Source: Planctomycetota bacterium (GTDB lineage Bacteria; Planctomycetota; Phycisphaerae; Tepidisphaerales; Tepidisphaeraceae). Taken from it: a stretch of DNA of 47,499 bases. The DNA is taken from the NCBI GenBank assembly GCA_026693085.1, contig JAPLNB010000146.1:1-47499 (forward strand). Direction: 5' to 3'. The notes under the pieces were generated by a model. That model saw only the letters and a program-made list of their open reading frames with translations. It was not told the origin of the DNA and did no database searches. A program made the position numbers and the translations under genes. This document shows, piece after piece, positions 31,794 through 40,119 of the stretch; position 1 is the first letter of the stretch, and each line of letters starts with the position of its first letter.

Positions 31794-31882
31794 CCTTCGG
31801 AATGCCCGGTTCAACCATCGCCCCATGGGACCGACGAGCGCATTGCATCGTCTCCCATGGGGTTATTTCGTCTCCGCTTTCG

Positions 31883-31888
31883 TATAAT
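31883..31888 (+). promoter_or_regulatory. Consensus -10 box of the TPR-methyltransferase gene
   Basis: TATAAT lies 18 bp before the ATG at 31907. The -35 region is not close to consensus, so only the -10 is marked. The short leader has no strong Shine-Dalgarno sequence. Confidence 0.45.
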
Positions 31889-31906
31889 CCCCCGCCAAAG
31901 CGCACT

Positions 31907-33328
31907 ATGGATTCCACCACCAACGACTCAACCATCCCCGATCTCATCGACGCCGCCCTCGACCACCACGCCGCCGGCCGCCTCGACCAGGCTCAGGCCA
32001 TCTACAACCAGATTCTCCGGCTCGAACCCAACAACCCCGACGCACTCCACCTGCTCGGCGTCATCGCCCAACAGCGCAACGACCATCACAAAGCCATCCA
32101 ACTCATCTCCCGCGCTATCGCTTCCGACGCCACCTTCCCCGGCTATCACAACAACCTCGGCGAAGCCCACCGCTCCGTCAACCAACTCGACCTGGCCGAA
32201 AAAGCCTACCGCCAAGCCATCACGCTCCAACCCAACTTCTCCGACCCCCACAACAACCTCGGCATGGTCCTCCAGAAACGCGGCGACGTGAGCGAAGCCA
32301 TCGACCTCTACCGCAAAGCCATCGCGCTCCAACCCAACTTCCCCGAAGCCTACAACAATCTCGGCACGGCCCTGATGGCCAAAGCCCTCGTCAGCGAAGC
32401 CGTCGCCGCCTACCAAAAAGCCCTCGAACTCAAAGCCGACTACGCCGACGCCTACAGCAATCTCGCCTTCGCGCTCGGCGTGCAAGGCTCATACGCCAAC
32501 GCCATCGAATGCTGCCGCCGCGCACTTCGCTACAGCCCCAACCATTACCAAGCCTACCGGCACCTGGCCGCCCTTCATGAACGCCTCGACGACCAGCCCA
32601 AAGCCGCCGAAGCCTACCGACAGGCACTCCGCTGCCGACCCGATTCGCAGGAAGCCCGCTATTACCTCGCCGCCGTCACCCAGAAAGACGCCCCACCCAC
32701 CGCCCCGCCCGACTACGTCAAACTCCTCTTCGACAACTACGCCCCGTCATTCGACATGCACCTGACCGGCGCCCTGAAGTACCGCGCCCCGCAGCTCATG
32801 TACGAAGCCATCTCCGCCGTCGCCCCCGACCGCAAGCTCGACATCCTCGACCTCGGCTGCGGCACCGGCCTCCTCGGCGGCGCCCTCCGCAAACTCGCCG
32901 CCTCCCTCACCGGCGTAGACCTCTCCTCCAGGATGATCGACAAGGCCCGCGAACGTAAGGTCTACGATGAGCTGCTTGTAGCCGACCTCACCTCCGCCAT
33001 GCAATCCCTCGCCCGCCAGTTCGACGTCATCGTCGCCTCCGACGTCTTCGTCTACATCGGCGACCTGGCCCCCACCTTCCGCGCCGCCGCCGCCGCCCTC
33101 CGCCCCAACGGCCTCTTTGCCTTCTCCGTCGAGGTCGACGAGCAAACCGACACTTACATCCTCCACCGCACTCGCCGCTACGCCCACTCGCTCCGATACC
33201 TCCAAACCCTTGCGAAAACCCACAACTTCGCCGAGCTGAGCATCTCCCGCAAAGTCCTCCGCACCGAGCGGGAAAAGAACGTCGACGGCTGGATCCTCCT
33301 CCTCCGCGCCCCCGCCCCCTCCGCCTGA
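31907..33328 (+). CDS. TPR protein fused to a SAM-dependent methyltransferase
   Basis: 473 residues from ATG 31907. Residues ~10-250 contain about seven tetratricopeptide repeats (for example 'YRKAIALQPNFPEAYNNLGTALMAKALVSEAVAAYQKALELKADYADAYSNLAFALG'). Residues ~290-470 form a class I methyltransferase with motif I 'LDILDLGCGTGLLGGALRKLAASLTGVDLS' and 'FDVIVASDVFVYIGDLAPTFRAAAAALRPNGLFAFSVE'. Fusions of this type are common in planctomycetes; the TPR part probably holds the substrate or a partner protein. The substrate is unknown. Confidence 0.9.
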   Translation: MDSTTNDSTIPDLIDAALDHHAAGRLDQAQAIYNQILRLEPNNPDALHLLGVIAQQRNDHHKAIQLISRAIASDATFPGYHNNLGEAHRSVNQLDLAEKAYRQAITLQPNFSDPHNNLGMVLQKRGDVSEAIDLYRKAIALQPNFPEAYNNLGTALMAKALVSEAVAAYQKALELKADYADAYSNLAFALGVQGSYANAIECCRRALRYSPNHYQAYRHLAALHERLDDQPKAAEAYRQALRCRPDSQEARYYLAAVTQKDAPPTAPPDYVKLLFDNYAPSFDMHLTGALKYRAPQLMYEAISAVAPDRKLDILDLGCGTGLLGGALRKLAASLTGVDLSSRMIDKARERKVYDELLVADLTSAMQSLARQFDVIVASDVFVYIGDLAPTFRAAAAALRPNGLFAFSVEVDEQTDTYILHRTRRYAHSLRYLQTLAKTHNFAELSISRKVLRTEREKNVDGWILLLRAPAPSA

Positions 33329-33371
33329 TCCATCAAACAAACAATCTACTTGCCCGACATTGAAATGGAAT

Positions 33372-33396
33372 AAAAACCGGGACGGGGACGGTTTTT
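33372..33396. terminator. Bidirectional terminator between convergent genes
   Basis: AAAAACCG (33372-33379) pairs with CGGTTTTT (33389-33396), loop 9 nt. The T-run and the A-run serve both directions, fitting its position between the TPR-methyltransferase gene (+) and the 33532 gene (-). Confidence 0.7.
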
Positions 33397-33430
33397 CCCC
33401 CTCTGTCGGTACTCTCGCCATTGCCGCCAG

Positions 33431-33505
33431 AACACCGGCTGGTGTTCGTGGTGAAAACGCACAGACACGGAGCACACCGTCGCAACGCTGGTGTCACTCC
33501 GTGTC
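33431..33505. repeat. Two further hairpins in the convergent spacer
   Basis: AACACC/GGTGTT (33431-33446, loop GGCT) and GACACGGAG (33464-33472) with CTCCGTGTC (33497-33505). The latter belongs to 7-nt periodic sequence of the ACGCACAGACACGGAG type. Confidence 0.6.
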
Positions 33506-33531
33506 GGTGCGTATCGGTTCACATCGCTCAG

Positions 33532-34143
33532 CTAATTGTCATACTTCCGCGGCGCCCCCGGCGGCAGCGGCGTCAACCTCGGCCCCGCTCCGCCCGGCGC
33601 CGGCGCAGGTGCCGCACCACCCGGCGCGGGCGGCGGCGCAGGCGCAGCCGCCGCATTCTTCGGCTCCGCCACCGTATCCGATAGCGTCGACAGCACACGC
33701 GATCGCCCCCCGCCGTCCCTTACCTCCACCCACGCCCCGTCCTGGTCCGTCGAAAACACCGCCATGTTCCCGCCCCCCTCGTCCTTCAACCGAACCGCCG
33801 GCCCAGCCTCGTCAAACGTCATCATCGCTCGCGTCTTGCCTTCGGGATCCTTCAGGCTGAAATACGAGGCCTCCCGCTGCGCCGCGATGCTCGCCCGCAT
33901 CTTCCCGTTCGGGTCGTTGATGAAGAAAAACGTCCCATCCTTGTCCGACCCCAATGCCGCCCGCAGCTTTCCCTCCGTATCCACCAGCCGGATGTATTCC
34001 GTCGTCACCAGCGGCGTCGCCCGCTCCGCCCCGATCACCACCGCACACACCAGCGCCGCCCCGCACACCGCCATCGCCACCTTCAACCGCCGATTCGACC
34101 GCTCAAGCTTCCAAAGCCGTTCCAGTATCGTATTCTCGTTCAT
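33532..34143 (-). CDS. Membrane-anchored protein with D-x-x-G-K-x-R-A repeats
   Basis: 203 residues with GGAG upstream of ATG 34143. A short N-terminal cytoplasmic helix and membrane anchor (VAMAVCGAALVCAVVIG) are followed by four ~20-residue beta repeats sharing 'D..GK.RA....D..G..FF..D': 'VDTEGKLRAAL', 'NDPNGKMRASI', 'KDPEGKTRAMM', 'KDEGGGNMAVF'. The C-terminal 45 residues are Pro/Gly/Ala-rich. I do not recognise a named family. It lies 9 bp downstream of the isochorismatase gene in the same direction. Confidence 0.68.
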   Translation of the reverse strand: MNENTILERLWKLERSNRRLKVAMAVCGAALVCAVVIGAERATPLVTTEYIRLVDTEGKLRAALGSDKDGTFFFINDPNGKMRASIAAQREASYFSLKDPEGKTRAMMTFDEAGPAVRLKDEGGGNMAVFSTDQDGAWVEVRDGGGRSRVLSTLSDTVAEPKNAAAAPAPPPAPGGAAPAPAPGGAGPRLTPLPPGAPRKYDN

Positions 34144-34152
34144 ATCGTCTCC

Positions 34153-34707
34153 TTACTTCACAATCCGCAGAATCTGCTTGAACTGCTGCGTCCCCGCCTG
34201 CCCCAGCAGCTCGAAAATCACACTTTCCGTCGTCGTAATAATCGCCCCAGCCTGCCGCATCCGCGCAATCGCCGTTTCCCGATCCAGCGGCTGCCGCGAA
34301 CTGACCGCATCCGCACATACATACGGCAGATACCCCGCCCGCAGCAAGTCCAGCACCGTCTGCTGCACACACACGTGCGCCTCGATCCCCACCACGATCA
34401 CCTGCCGCCGGCTCAACTGCGCCAGTGCCCGCATCACGCTGTCCACGCACGCGCTGAACCGCACCTTCTCCGCCACCGGCGCATCCCCCAACGCCTCTTT
34501 GACCGCCGCGCACGTCGTCCCAAGCCCCGCCGGATACTGCTCCGTCACTACCGTCGGCACCACCAGCACCCGCGCCGCCTCGATCATCCTCTTCGCCGCC
34601 GCCACGCACGCTTCCGCATTGTCTATCGCCGGCAGCAGCTTTTCCTGGATATCCACCACCAGCAGCACCGCCCCGCCCGGCTCCAGCTTCGTCAATGAAT
34701 CACTCAT
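34153..34707 (-). CDS. Isochorismatase-family cysteine hydrolase
   Basis: 184 residues from ATG 34707. The catalytic triad of the family is visible: D19 in 'VLLVVDIQEKLLPAI', K81 in 'EKVRFSAC', and C113 in 'QVIVVGIEAHVCVQQTVLDL'. The 'G-I-E-A-H-V-C-V' block resembles hydrolases of the YcaC/nicotinamidase-like branch. The substrate cannot be named. It is probably co-transcribed with the repeat protein at 33532. Confidence 0.9.
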   Translation of the reverse strand: MSDSLTKLEPGGAVLLVVDIQEKLLPAIDNAEACVAAAKRMIEAARVLVVPTVVTEQYPAGLGTTCAAVKEALGDAPVAEKVRFSACVDSVMRALAQLSRRQVIVVGIEAHVCVQQTVLDLLRAGYLPYVCADAVSSRQPLDRETAIARMRQAGAIITTTESVIFELLGQAGTQQFKQILRIVK

Positions 34708-34805
34708 CTCGCCTCTGCTTCCACTCAACCCAAACCCCGGATGCACATCCGGCGCTTCCTCATCACCTTACTCCCCCACCACCACCCACGCCAGCGCCCC
34801 ACACC

Positions 34806-35888
34806 CTACCGCTGGCCATTCGCAAACAACTTGCCCAGGTCTACCCGCTCATAATCCCGCTGGGTCGCTTCCGATCCCACCGCCAGCCACATCACCCTCT
34901 TCGCCGGCTCAAACACCATCGACTGCATCGTCAACCCCTTAATACTCACCGTATCCAACATCTTCTCCACCGCCGCCGCATCGATCTTCCCGAAATCCTT
35001 CCCCGCCGCCGTGCTCAGCCGATCGTACCGCCAGCACTTGCCCCCCCCGTTCTGATCCTGCCCCCGCTGGTGATTCGTGCTGATCAGCGCCGCTCCCGCG
35101 CCGCCCTTCCTGACCACCACGCCCGCCGGCGTAATCTCCGCCACCGCCCGATTCCCCGCCGCGTCCATCAGCATCAGGTTGTTCGCCGACTGCCGCGGCG
35201 TCTTCTTCAACAGTTCCACCGCCTCATCCACCGTCTTGCACCGCTCCAGAACCATCCGATACAGCAGTATGTACGGCATCGCCGCCGCCGCCCTCACCGG
35301 CCGGTTGATCTCCATATTCGCCACGCACAACCCGTGCTCGTTCATCCCCGACAGCACGCCAATCAGCCCCGGCCACGTCACGTTCGCAAACGCATACCGG
35401 CCCTGCGGACGAACCATCAACACCACGCTCGCCTTGTCCGTAACCCCCTTCGCCGGAAAATCCAGGTTCCTCCCAAACCTCGCCACCCCGTCCGGCGACG
35501 CCTCCGTTGGCAACGTTATCGTCGAACACGCAATATTCGGCAGCAGATCCAGAAAACAATTCGCCAGCAGCATCTCGCCCCCGTCCATGCCCGCCCCCTG
35601 CGCCAGCGCCGTCAGCTCCGCGGCGTGTTCCGGCAGAAGCCGACGGCCAAACCCCGCCGCCGCCGCCAACCCTTGCTTGTAGGTTCTCTCATCGTCAAAA
35701 CACGATCGCAGGTATTCCCGATGCAGCATTCTTATCTGTTCCCCCATCAGCTTCCCATGCTGCATGCCGATCTGCGCGGCATCCCCCTTCAACTCCACCA
35801 TCCGCACGCCCTCCACCGCCACCCCTGCCACCGCCATCAACAACACCACCGCAACCGCCCGCGCCGCCATCACCCGTCCATATCTCAT
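34806..35888 (-). CDS. C45-family autoproteolytic acyltransferase/hydrolase
   Basis: 360 residues from ATG 35888, chosen because AGGAAGG lies 5-6 bases upstream; a GTG two codons earlier is possible. A signal peptide (AARAVAVVLLMAVAGVAV) precedes an Ntn-hydrolase domain of the isopenicillin N acyltransferase type: 'GDAAQIGMQHGKLMGEQIR', the putative nucleophile Cys121 in 'NIACSTITL', and 'ARFGRNLDF', 'FANVTWPGLIGVLSGMNEHGLCVANMEI'. Members cleave themselves just before the Cys to become active. The exported location suggests a role in amide or N-acyl hydrolysis in the periplasm. Confidence 0.88.
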   Translation of the reverse strand: MRYGRVMAARAVAVVLLMAVAGVAVEGVRMVELKGDAAQIGMQHGKLMGEQIRMLHREYLRSCFDDERTYKQGLAAAAGFGRRLLPEHAAELTALAQGAGMDGGEMLLANCFLDLLPNIACSTITLPTEASPDGVARFGRNLDFPAKGVTDKASVVLMVRPQGRYAFANVTWPGLIGVLSGMNEHGLCVANMEINRPVRAAAAMPYILLYRMVLERCKTVDEAVELLKKTPRQSANNLMLMDAAGNRAVAEITPAGVVVRKGGAGAALISTNHQRGQDQNGGGKCWRYDRLSTAAGKDFGKIDAAAVEKMLDTVSIKGLTMQSMVFEPAKRVMWLAVGSEATQRDYERVDLGKLFANGQR

Positions 35889-36109
35889 CTTCACCTTCCT
35901 GTTCGCAATGTAATATGCCAGACACCCTAATGTCGCCTCCGCCAGTTACGATACCATCCGCCACGCTGTTCACCAGTCCCGCCCCCACGCATCAAACGAG
36001 CATCAACCCGCCGCTCGCATCATCATAACAAGTGCATCAAAAAAGCGTTACGAATCCACCGCGCGCTCTGGGCAACCCCGCCACTTCAGCATAGAATCTC
36101 GATCATCTT

Positions 36110-37273
36110 ATGACCCGCTCCACCGCACGCACTGCCCAAACCGCTCCCGACGGCTCCGCCGCCACCATCGACCACTACACCGGCGAAGTCGTCTACATCT
36201 ACGCCTTCGACGTCGCCTACGAAATGATCCGACAGCCCGTACGCCAATTGCTCGGCCAGCCCGTCGCACAGTTCGAAGTCGATGCCACCAAACGCAGCCC
36301 CCGCCAACTCTTCTTCTACCGCCCGCAGATGGTCCGCCTCCCGCCCGTCGAACGCATCGGCCCCAACGGCCCCGTACGGGTCGAACACACCATCAAACTC
36401 CTCCCCGTCGGCGCCATCTCCATCACCGTCCATGTCCCCTTCCGCGTCAATACCCTCGCCGAACTCGTCGCCTACCACGATCTCCGCTTCTCCAACGGCT
36501 CGCTCTACGACGAGGTCCGCCGACTCGCCGAAGACGTCCACCGCGAACTCCAAGCCTACTACATCCGCCCCGCCGAACGCCTCGCCGACGAAGAAGCCTA
36601 CACCGTCTTCTGCATCAACGCCCCCATGCCCACCTCCGACCGCCACCCCCATCTCAGCAGCGAAGCCTGGCTCGACCAGCATCGCCGCGAGATCGCCGCC
36701 CTCCTCACCCAGGAACCCGACATCGACCACCTCTCCCAGCAGGAAGCCAGCGAATCCACCGCCCGCTATCTCAGTTACTACGACCACGACCTCGTCGTCG
36801 TCGACTGGGACGCCGCCTTGATCCTCGATCAGCCCGCCAATTTCGCCGAGGTCGTCCACGTCATGGAGCTGGCCAACCTCCAACTCGCCGAACTCGAAGC
36901 CTACGACCGTATCCTCGACGAAGCCGTCGAACGCTCCTACCGCGACCTCTCCGCCCGCCACCTCCGCACCCGCCGCCAGACCATGCGCCAGCTCTCCGAA
37001 ATCCGCATCGACCTCGCACGCCTCTCCGACGAGCTTTCCAACATCACCAAATTCTTCGGCGACTGGCACCTCGCCCGCATCTACCAGACCATCTCCGCCC
37101 GTTTTCACCTCGCCGACTGGCACCGCATTATCGACGAAAAACTCAAGACCCTCGACGACATGTACCAGCTTCTCCAGCAAGATCACAATAACCGCTGGAT
37201 GCTCCTGCTCGAAATCACCATCGTCCTGCTCTTCATCATCGACCTCGTCGTGCTGATTATGGGACTCAAATAA
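36110..37273 (+). CDS. RMD1/DUF155-like membrane protein
   Basis: 387 residues without a signal peptide. The C-terminal half has the features of the RMD1/Sif2 (DUF155) family: 'LVVVDWDAALILDQPANFAEVVHVMELANLQLAELEAYDRILDEAVERSYRDL', 'LSEIRIDLARLSDELSNITKFFGDWHLARIYQTISARFHLADWHRIIDEKLKTLDDMYQLLQQD', then one C-terminal membrane helix (LLEITIVLLFIIDLVVLIMG). The function of bacterial members is unknown; eukaryotic relatives act in mitochondria. The assignment rests on pattern and topology, not on a search. Confidence 0.68.
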   Translation: MTRSTARTAQTAPDGSAATIDHYTGEVVYIYAFDVAYEMIRQPVRQLLGQPVAQFEVDATKRSPRQLFFYRPQMVRLPPVERIGPNGPVRVEHTIKLLPVGAISITVHVPFRVNTLAELVAYHDLRFSNGSLYDEVRRLAEDVHRELQAYYIRPAERLADEEAYTVFCINAPMPTSDRHPHLSSEAWLDQHRREIAALLTQEPDIDHLSQQEASESTARYLSYYDHDLVVVDWDAALILDQPANFAEVVHVMELANLQLAELEAYDRILDEAVERSYRDLSARHLRTRRQTMRQLSEIRIDLARLSDELSNITKFFGDWHLARIYQTISARFHLADWHRIIDEKLKTLDDMYQLLQQDHNNRWMLLLEITIVLLFIIDLVVLIMGLK

Positions 37274-37643
37274 CAGGGATGTGCCGGCCGCTGGAAGTAA
37301 TCGACAAACCGGCACTTCGGGAAGCTCCATCATAGCCAAGTTCGCCCGGCGTACGGGTTCCGATCGTCAAATCGGCGCCTCATCACATCCGTATTATTTT
37401 GGCTGGCTTACCATCCAGCCTCACATCTGGCAATAAACAGACATTAAAGGAGGGATTCATCTGATAATCGCGTGCCGATCCCTCCAAACCTGTGCTATTA
37501 ATGAACTCGGACGCCGCGTGCCTGCAGAAGGGCGCTGTGGCACGCGCTATCGCCGTTTCGGACATCTTGTGTGTACGTACTTGGGCATGGGTCCGCCCGT
37601 GCGGGCTTATCATGTCTCTACATTTTGAGAGGAGAATTTAATC
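37274..37643. other. Spacer upstream of the PEP-CTERM gene
   Basis: 370 bases with lower GC. A 76-codon minus-strand frame (37383-37613) has no recognisable domain and is left uncalled. TGGCACG at 37538-37544 matches the -24 half of a sigma54 promoter, but the -12 half (ATCGC) is poor. GCCCG/CGGGC (37595-37606) forms a short hairpin. Confidence 0.4.
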
Positions 37644-39053
37644 ATGAAGAAGTGGAATGGAGCGTTAGCACTCGCCGCCGCCATGGCGCTGGCCGGATGG
37701 GCACACGGCGAAATCGGGATCTTCAACAACAGCCTCGACCTCGGTATCGCGGACGATAACCCGAAACTGCCCGGCTCAGTCAGCTACGACCAGCAAGGCA
37801 CCTACACCGTCACCGGCGGCGGCACCGACTGGTGGGAATGGGACGGCGAACGCGCCCATTTCCTCTATAGCACCATCACCGGAAACGTCCGCATCGAAGC
37901 CAACGTCAAAATCCTCGGCGACCCCGCCAACGACTGGGCCAAGGCCGGCGTTGCCATCCGCAACGACATCAACACCGGCGCCGGCAACGAAATGGCGATG
38001 AACGCCTTCACCGCCGTCACCGACCCCTTCCGCACGTATTGGGATGATGCCGCTCAGAAGTCGGTCCCCAACCCTCGCGGCGCCTTCCAGGGCCGCTTCC
38101 TCCAGGGCAAGTTCCCAATGTTCAACTACGAAAAGGTCGGCATCCAACCCACCAAGGTCGCCGTCCAACGCACCCTCATGCCCGACGGCCAGTGGTACCT
38201 CACCGAAGGCTTCCTTGACACCGGCGCCGGCCTCGAAAAGATCGGCCAACGCTACCTCAAGATGAACAGCACCGCCTACGTCGGCCTGGCTGTCACCTCT
38301 CACGACAACAGCCGCACCGAGACCGCCGAGTTCACCAACGTCGCCATCAGCAGCACCACCGCCCCACAGATCTGGGACCGCTGGGAAGCCGCGTCCGTAG
38401 TCAACGGCGGCGGCATCGGCGGCATGAACTCCTTCTCCGTCCGCGAATCCCTCTCCCCCACCGACCTCCCTGGCAACATCGCCAGCACCGTCGCCGCCCT
38501 CAATTCCAATCCCCCCAGCATCGATTACCAGGCCCCAGTCCTCAACTTCCACGACAGCGACAGCAACGGCCGCTTCGGCAACGACGCCACCTTCGGCGTC
38601 GTCACCGCCGGCCTCAAGAACAAAGGCGAGGTTGAGAACCTCGCCGTCGTCGCTCGCGGCGTCCTCTGGGTCACCGACCCCGGCCCCTACACCTTCGTCA
38701 TCCCCAGCGATGATGGCTTCGAGCTCTCCATCGACGCCAAGATCGTCGGTAAGGCCGACTACGGCAAAGGCGCCAACGATATCGTCCTCCCAGCCACCTA
38801 CCTCACCGCAGGCGCACACCCCATCCAGATGATCTACTGGGAAGGCGGCGGCGGCTCCTCCCTCGAACTCTTCGCCGCCAAGGGCGATTGGCCCTGGTTC
38901 GACTACGATCAAGGCGGATGGACCAAGTACGCCAACTGGCAACTCGTCGGTGATGTCGCCAATGGCGGCCTCGCCCTCGTCCCCGAGCCCGCCACCTTCG
39001 GCCTCCTCGCACTCGGCGTCCTCGGCCTCGCCGCCCGACGCCGCAAGGCCTGA
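37644..39053 (+). CDS. PEP-CTERM sorted surface protein with PA14-like domain
   Basis: 469 residues with a strong GAGAGGAG upstream. The signal peptide (GALALAAAMALAGWAHGE) and the C-terminal 'VPEPATFGLLALGVLGLAARRRKA' (PEP motif, membrane helix, basic tail) mark it for sorting by an exosortase. Between them are a concanavalin-like/DUF1349-like part ('RIEANVKILGDPANDWAKAGVAIRNDI') and a PA14-like beta domain ('GPYTFVIPSDDGFELSIDAKIVG...AGAHPIQMIYWEGGGGSSLELFAA'). Such proteins are exported and linked to exopolysaccharide or the cell surface. No exosortase gene is in the window. Confidence 0.92.
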   Translation: MKKWNGALALAAAMALAGWAHGEIGIFNNSLDLGIADDNPKLPGSVSYDQQGTYTVTGGGTDWWEWDGERAHFLYSTITGNVRIEANVKILGDPANDWAKAGVAIRNDINTGAGNEMAMNAFTAVTDPFRTYWDDAAQKSVPNPRGAFQGRFLQGKFPMFNYEKVGIQPTKVAVQRTLMPDGQWYLTEGFLDTGAGLEKIGQRYLKMNSTAYVGLAVTSHDNSRTETAEFTNVAISSTTAPQIWDRWEAASVVNGGGIGGMNSFSVRESLSPTDLPGNIASTVAALNSNPPSIDYQAPVLNFHDSDSNGRFGNDATFGVVTAGLKNKGEVENLAVVARGVLWVTDPGPYTFVIPSDDGFELSIDAKIVGKADYGKGANDIVLPATYLTAGAHPIQMIYWEGGGGSSLELFAAKGDWPWFDYDQGGWTKYANWQLVGDVANGGLALVPEPATFGLLALGVLGLAARRRKA

Positions 39054-39087
39054 TCCCCTTTGACTCTGTTGTTGTTCGACAGTCTCC

Positions 39088-39122
39088 GGCCCCCCGACCC
39101 CAAGTCGGGGGGCCGCTCTTTT
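39088..39122 (+). terminator. Intrinsic terminator of the PEP-CTERM gene
   Basis: GGCCCCCCGAC (39088-39098) and GTCGGGGGGCC (39104-39114) form an 11-bp perfect stem with a 5-nt loop, followed by GCTCTTTT, 35 bp after the stop codon. Confidence 0.9.
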
Positions 39123-39313
39123 CCCACGCTATCACGCCCCCACCCCCGCTGCACACTCGCATTATCAACCATCTCCACACATTTCATTTGCCCCACGCCC
39201 GTCCAAATGCGAGATTAGATCAGCCGGACTGTTTGTTCCGGCAGCACAGAATGGGGCATCGCCGCGGAGCCGTCGCTGTTTGCGGGTCCTCTTATGTTTC
39301 AGAGGAGCTTGTC

Positions 39314-39415
39314 ATGTCCCCCTGGTTTTGCTTGGCAACCCTCGAGCCGGCCGACGCCGTCATCTGCCTCACCGCCGGTATTGTGACCGTCGTCCTGCTC
39401 CTGCTGCTGCGGTGA
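39314..39415 (+). CDS. Putative 33-residue membrane microprotein
   Basis: ATG 39314 is preceded by AGAGGAG (39301-39307) at ideal distance. The product starts MSPWFCLATLEPADAV and continues with one membrane helix (ICLTAGIVTVVLLLLL) and a terminal Arg. The combination of a strong ribosome site and a single clean helix supports a real small protein, though there is no homology evidence. It stands alone after the PEP-CTERM terminator. Confidence 0.42.
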   Translation: MSPWFCLATLEPADAVICLTAGIVTVVLLLLLR

Positions 39416-39550
39416 ACTCCCGTCTTCTCGTGGACGTTCTTTCAACCGCCATCGAAGACAAAACCAGGATACTGACGGTGACATTTACAGGCATCTCCGC
39501 CGCCACCGCCCTCACCGTCGGCACCCCCCACCTCCGCTGAACACCCGCCC

Positions 39551-40075
39551 CTATCCCGGCTTCACACTCTCCACCTCAATCCGATACACGCTCCTCACCC
39601 GCCCATTCGCCTTCTCCACCCCCACGTGAAATCGCCCCATCACCTCCACCAAACCCCCGAAGTACTCGACTTCCTTCCCCGGCAATACCTTCGACTTCAC
39701 AAAGTGCTGAATCTTCGGCGAACTCGTCACACAGCACTTAGCTATCGAATACACCAGATCAAACTCGCTCACTCGCCCGCCAACCGAGTACGGCTGATAC
39801 ATCTCCCCTACCAACAGCACCCGCTTGCCCTCCAGCTCCCGAAACTTCCGCGGCACGCTCTCATCCGTCGCATCAATCGGGTCCATCTCAAACGAACTGA
39901 TGGCCTTCAGATCCACGTCCAGATACCCCCCTTTATCGATGATCCCGCCCGTCAACTGGACCTGCACGAACTTCCACATCACCCAGCCGACAACACCCGC
40001 CACCAGTCCAATGAACAAGACCAGCCGAAAGTTGATCCGCTGACTCCAAGATACTTTCATCGCAGTAGTAGTCAT
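39551..40075 (-). CDS. DUF3299-like membrane-anchored protein
   Basis: 174 residues from ATG 40075 (ATG 40060 is an alternative; neither has a strong ribosome site). An N-terminal helix (LVLFIGLVAGVVGWVMWKF) anchors a periplasmic domain with 'ELEGKRVLLVGEMYQPYSVGGRVSEFDLVYSIAKCCVTSSPKIQHFV', which fits DUF3299 ('G..V...GFM.P....V..F.L.....CC'). In planctomycetes such proteins are often encoded next to LolCDE-like transporters, as here. A role with the exporter in metal or envelope homeostasis is inference. Confidence 0.7.
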   Translation of the reverse strand: MTTTAMKVSWSQRINFRLVLFIGLVAGVVGWVMWKFVQVQLTGGIIDKGGYLDVDLKAISSFEMDPIDATDESVPRKFRELEGKRVLLVGEMYQPYSVGGRVSEFDLVYSIAKCCVTSSPKIQHFVKSKVLPGKEVEYFGGLVEVMGRFHVGVEKANGRVRSVYRIEVESVKPG

Positions 40076-40085
40076 TGCTGATTCG

Positions 40086-40107
40086 TTTAGCCGCCCCGCA
40101 TGCGGGG
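40086..40107. repeat. Copy of the TTTAGCCGCCCCGC hairpin repeat
   Basis: TTTAG followed by CCGCCCCGC and the palindrome CCCCGCATGCGGGG (40094-40107). A second copy of the word GTTTAGCCGCCCCGCRTGCGG starts at 43816, and a related hairpin is at 31777. It lies between the permease gene and the DUF3299-like gene. Confidence 0.6.
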
Positions 40108-40119
40108 TAAGATTATCGT

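Noticed and set aside
37383..37613. 76-codon open frame on the minus strand upstream of the PEP-CTERM gene
   Set aside because: No domain, no ribosome site, and it occupies the probable promoter region of the next gene; a decayed gene cannot be excluded.
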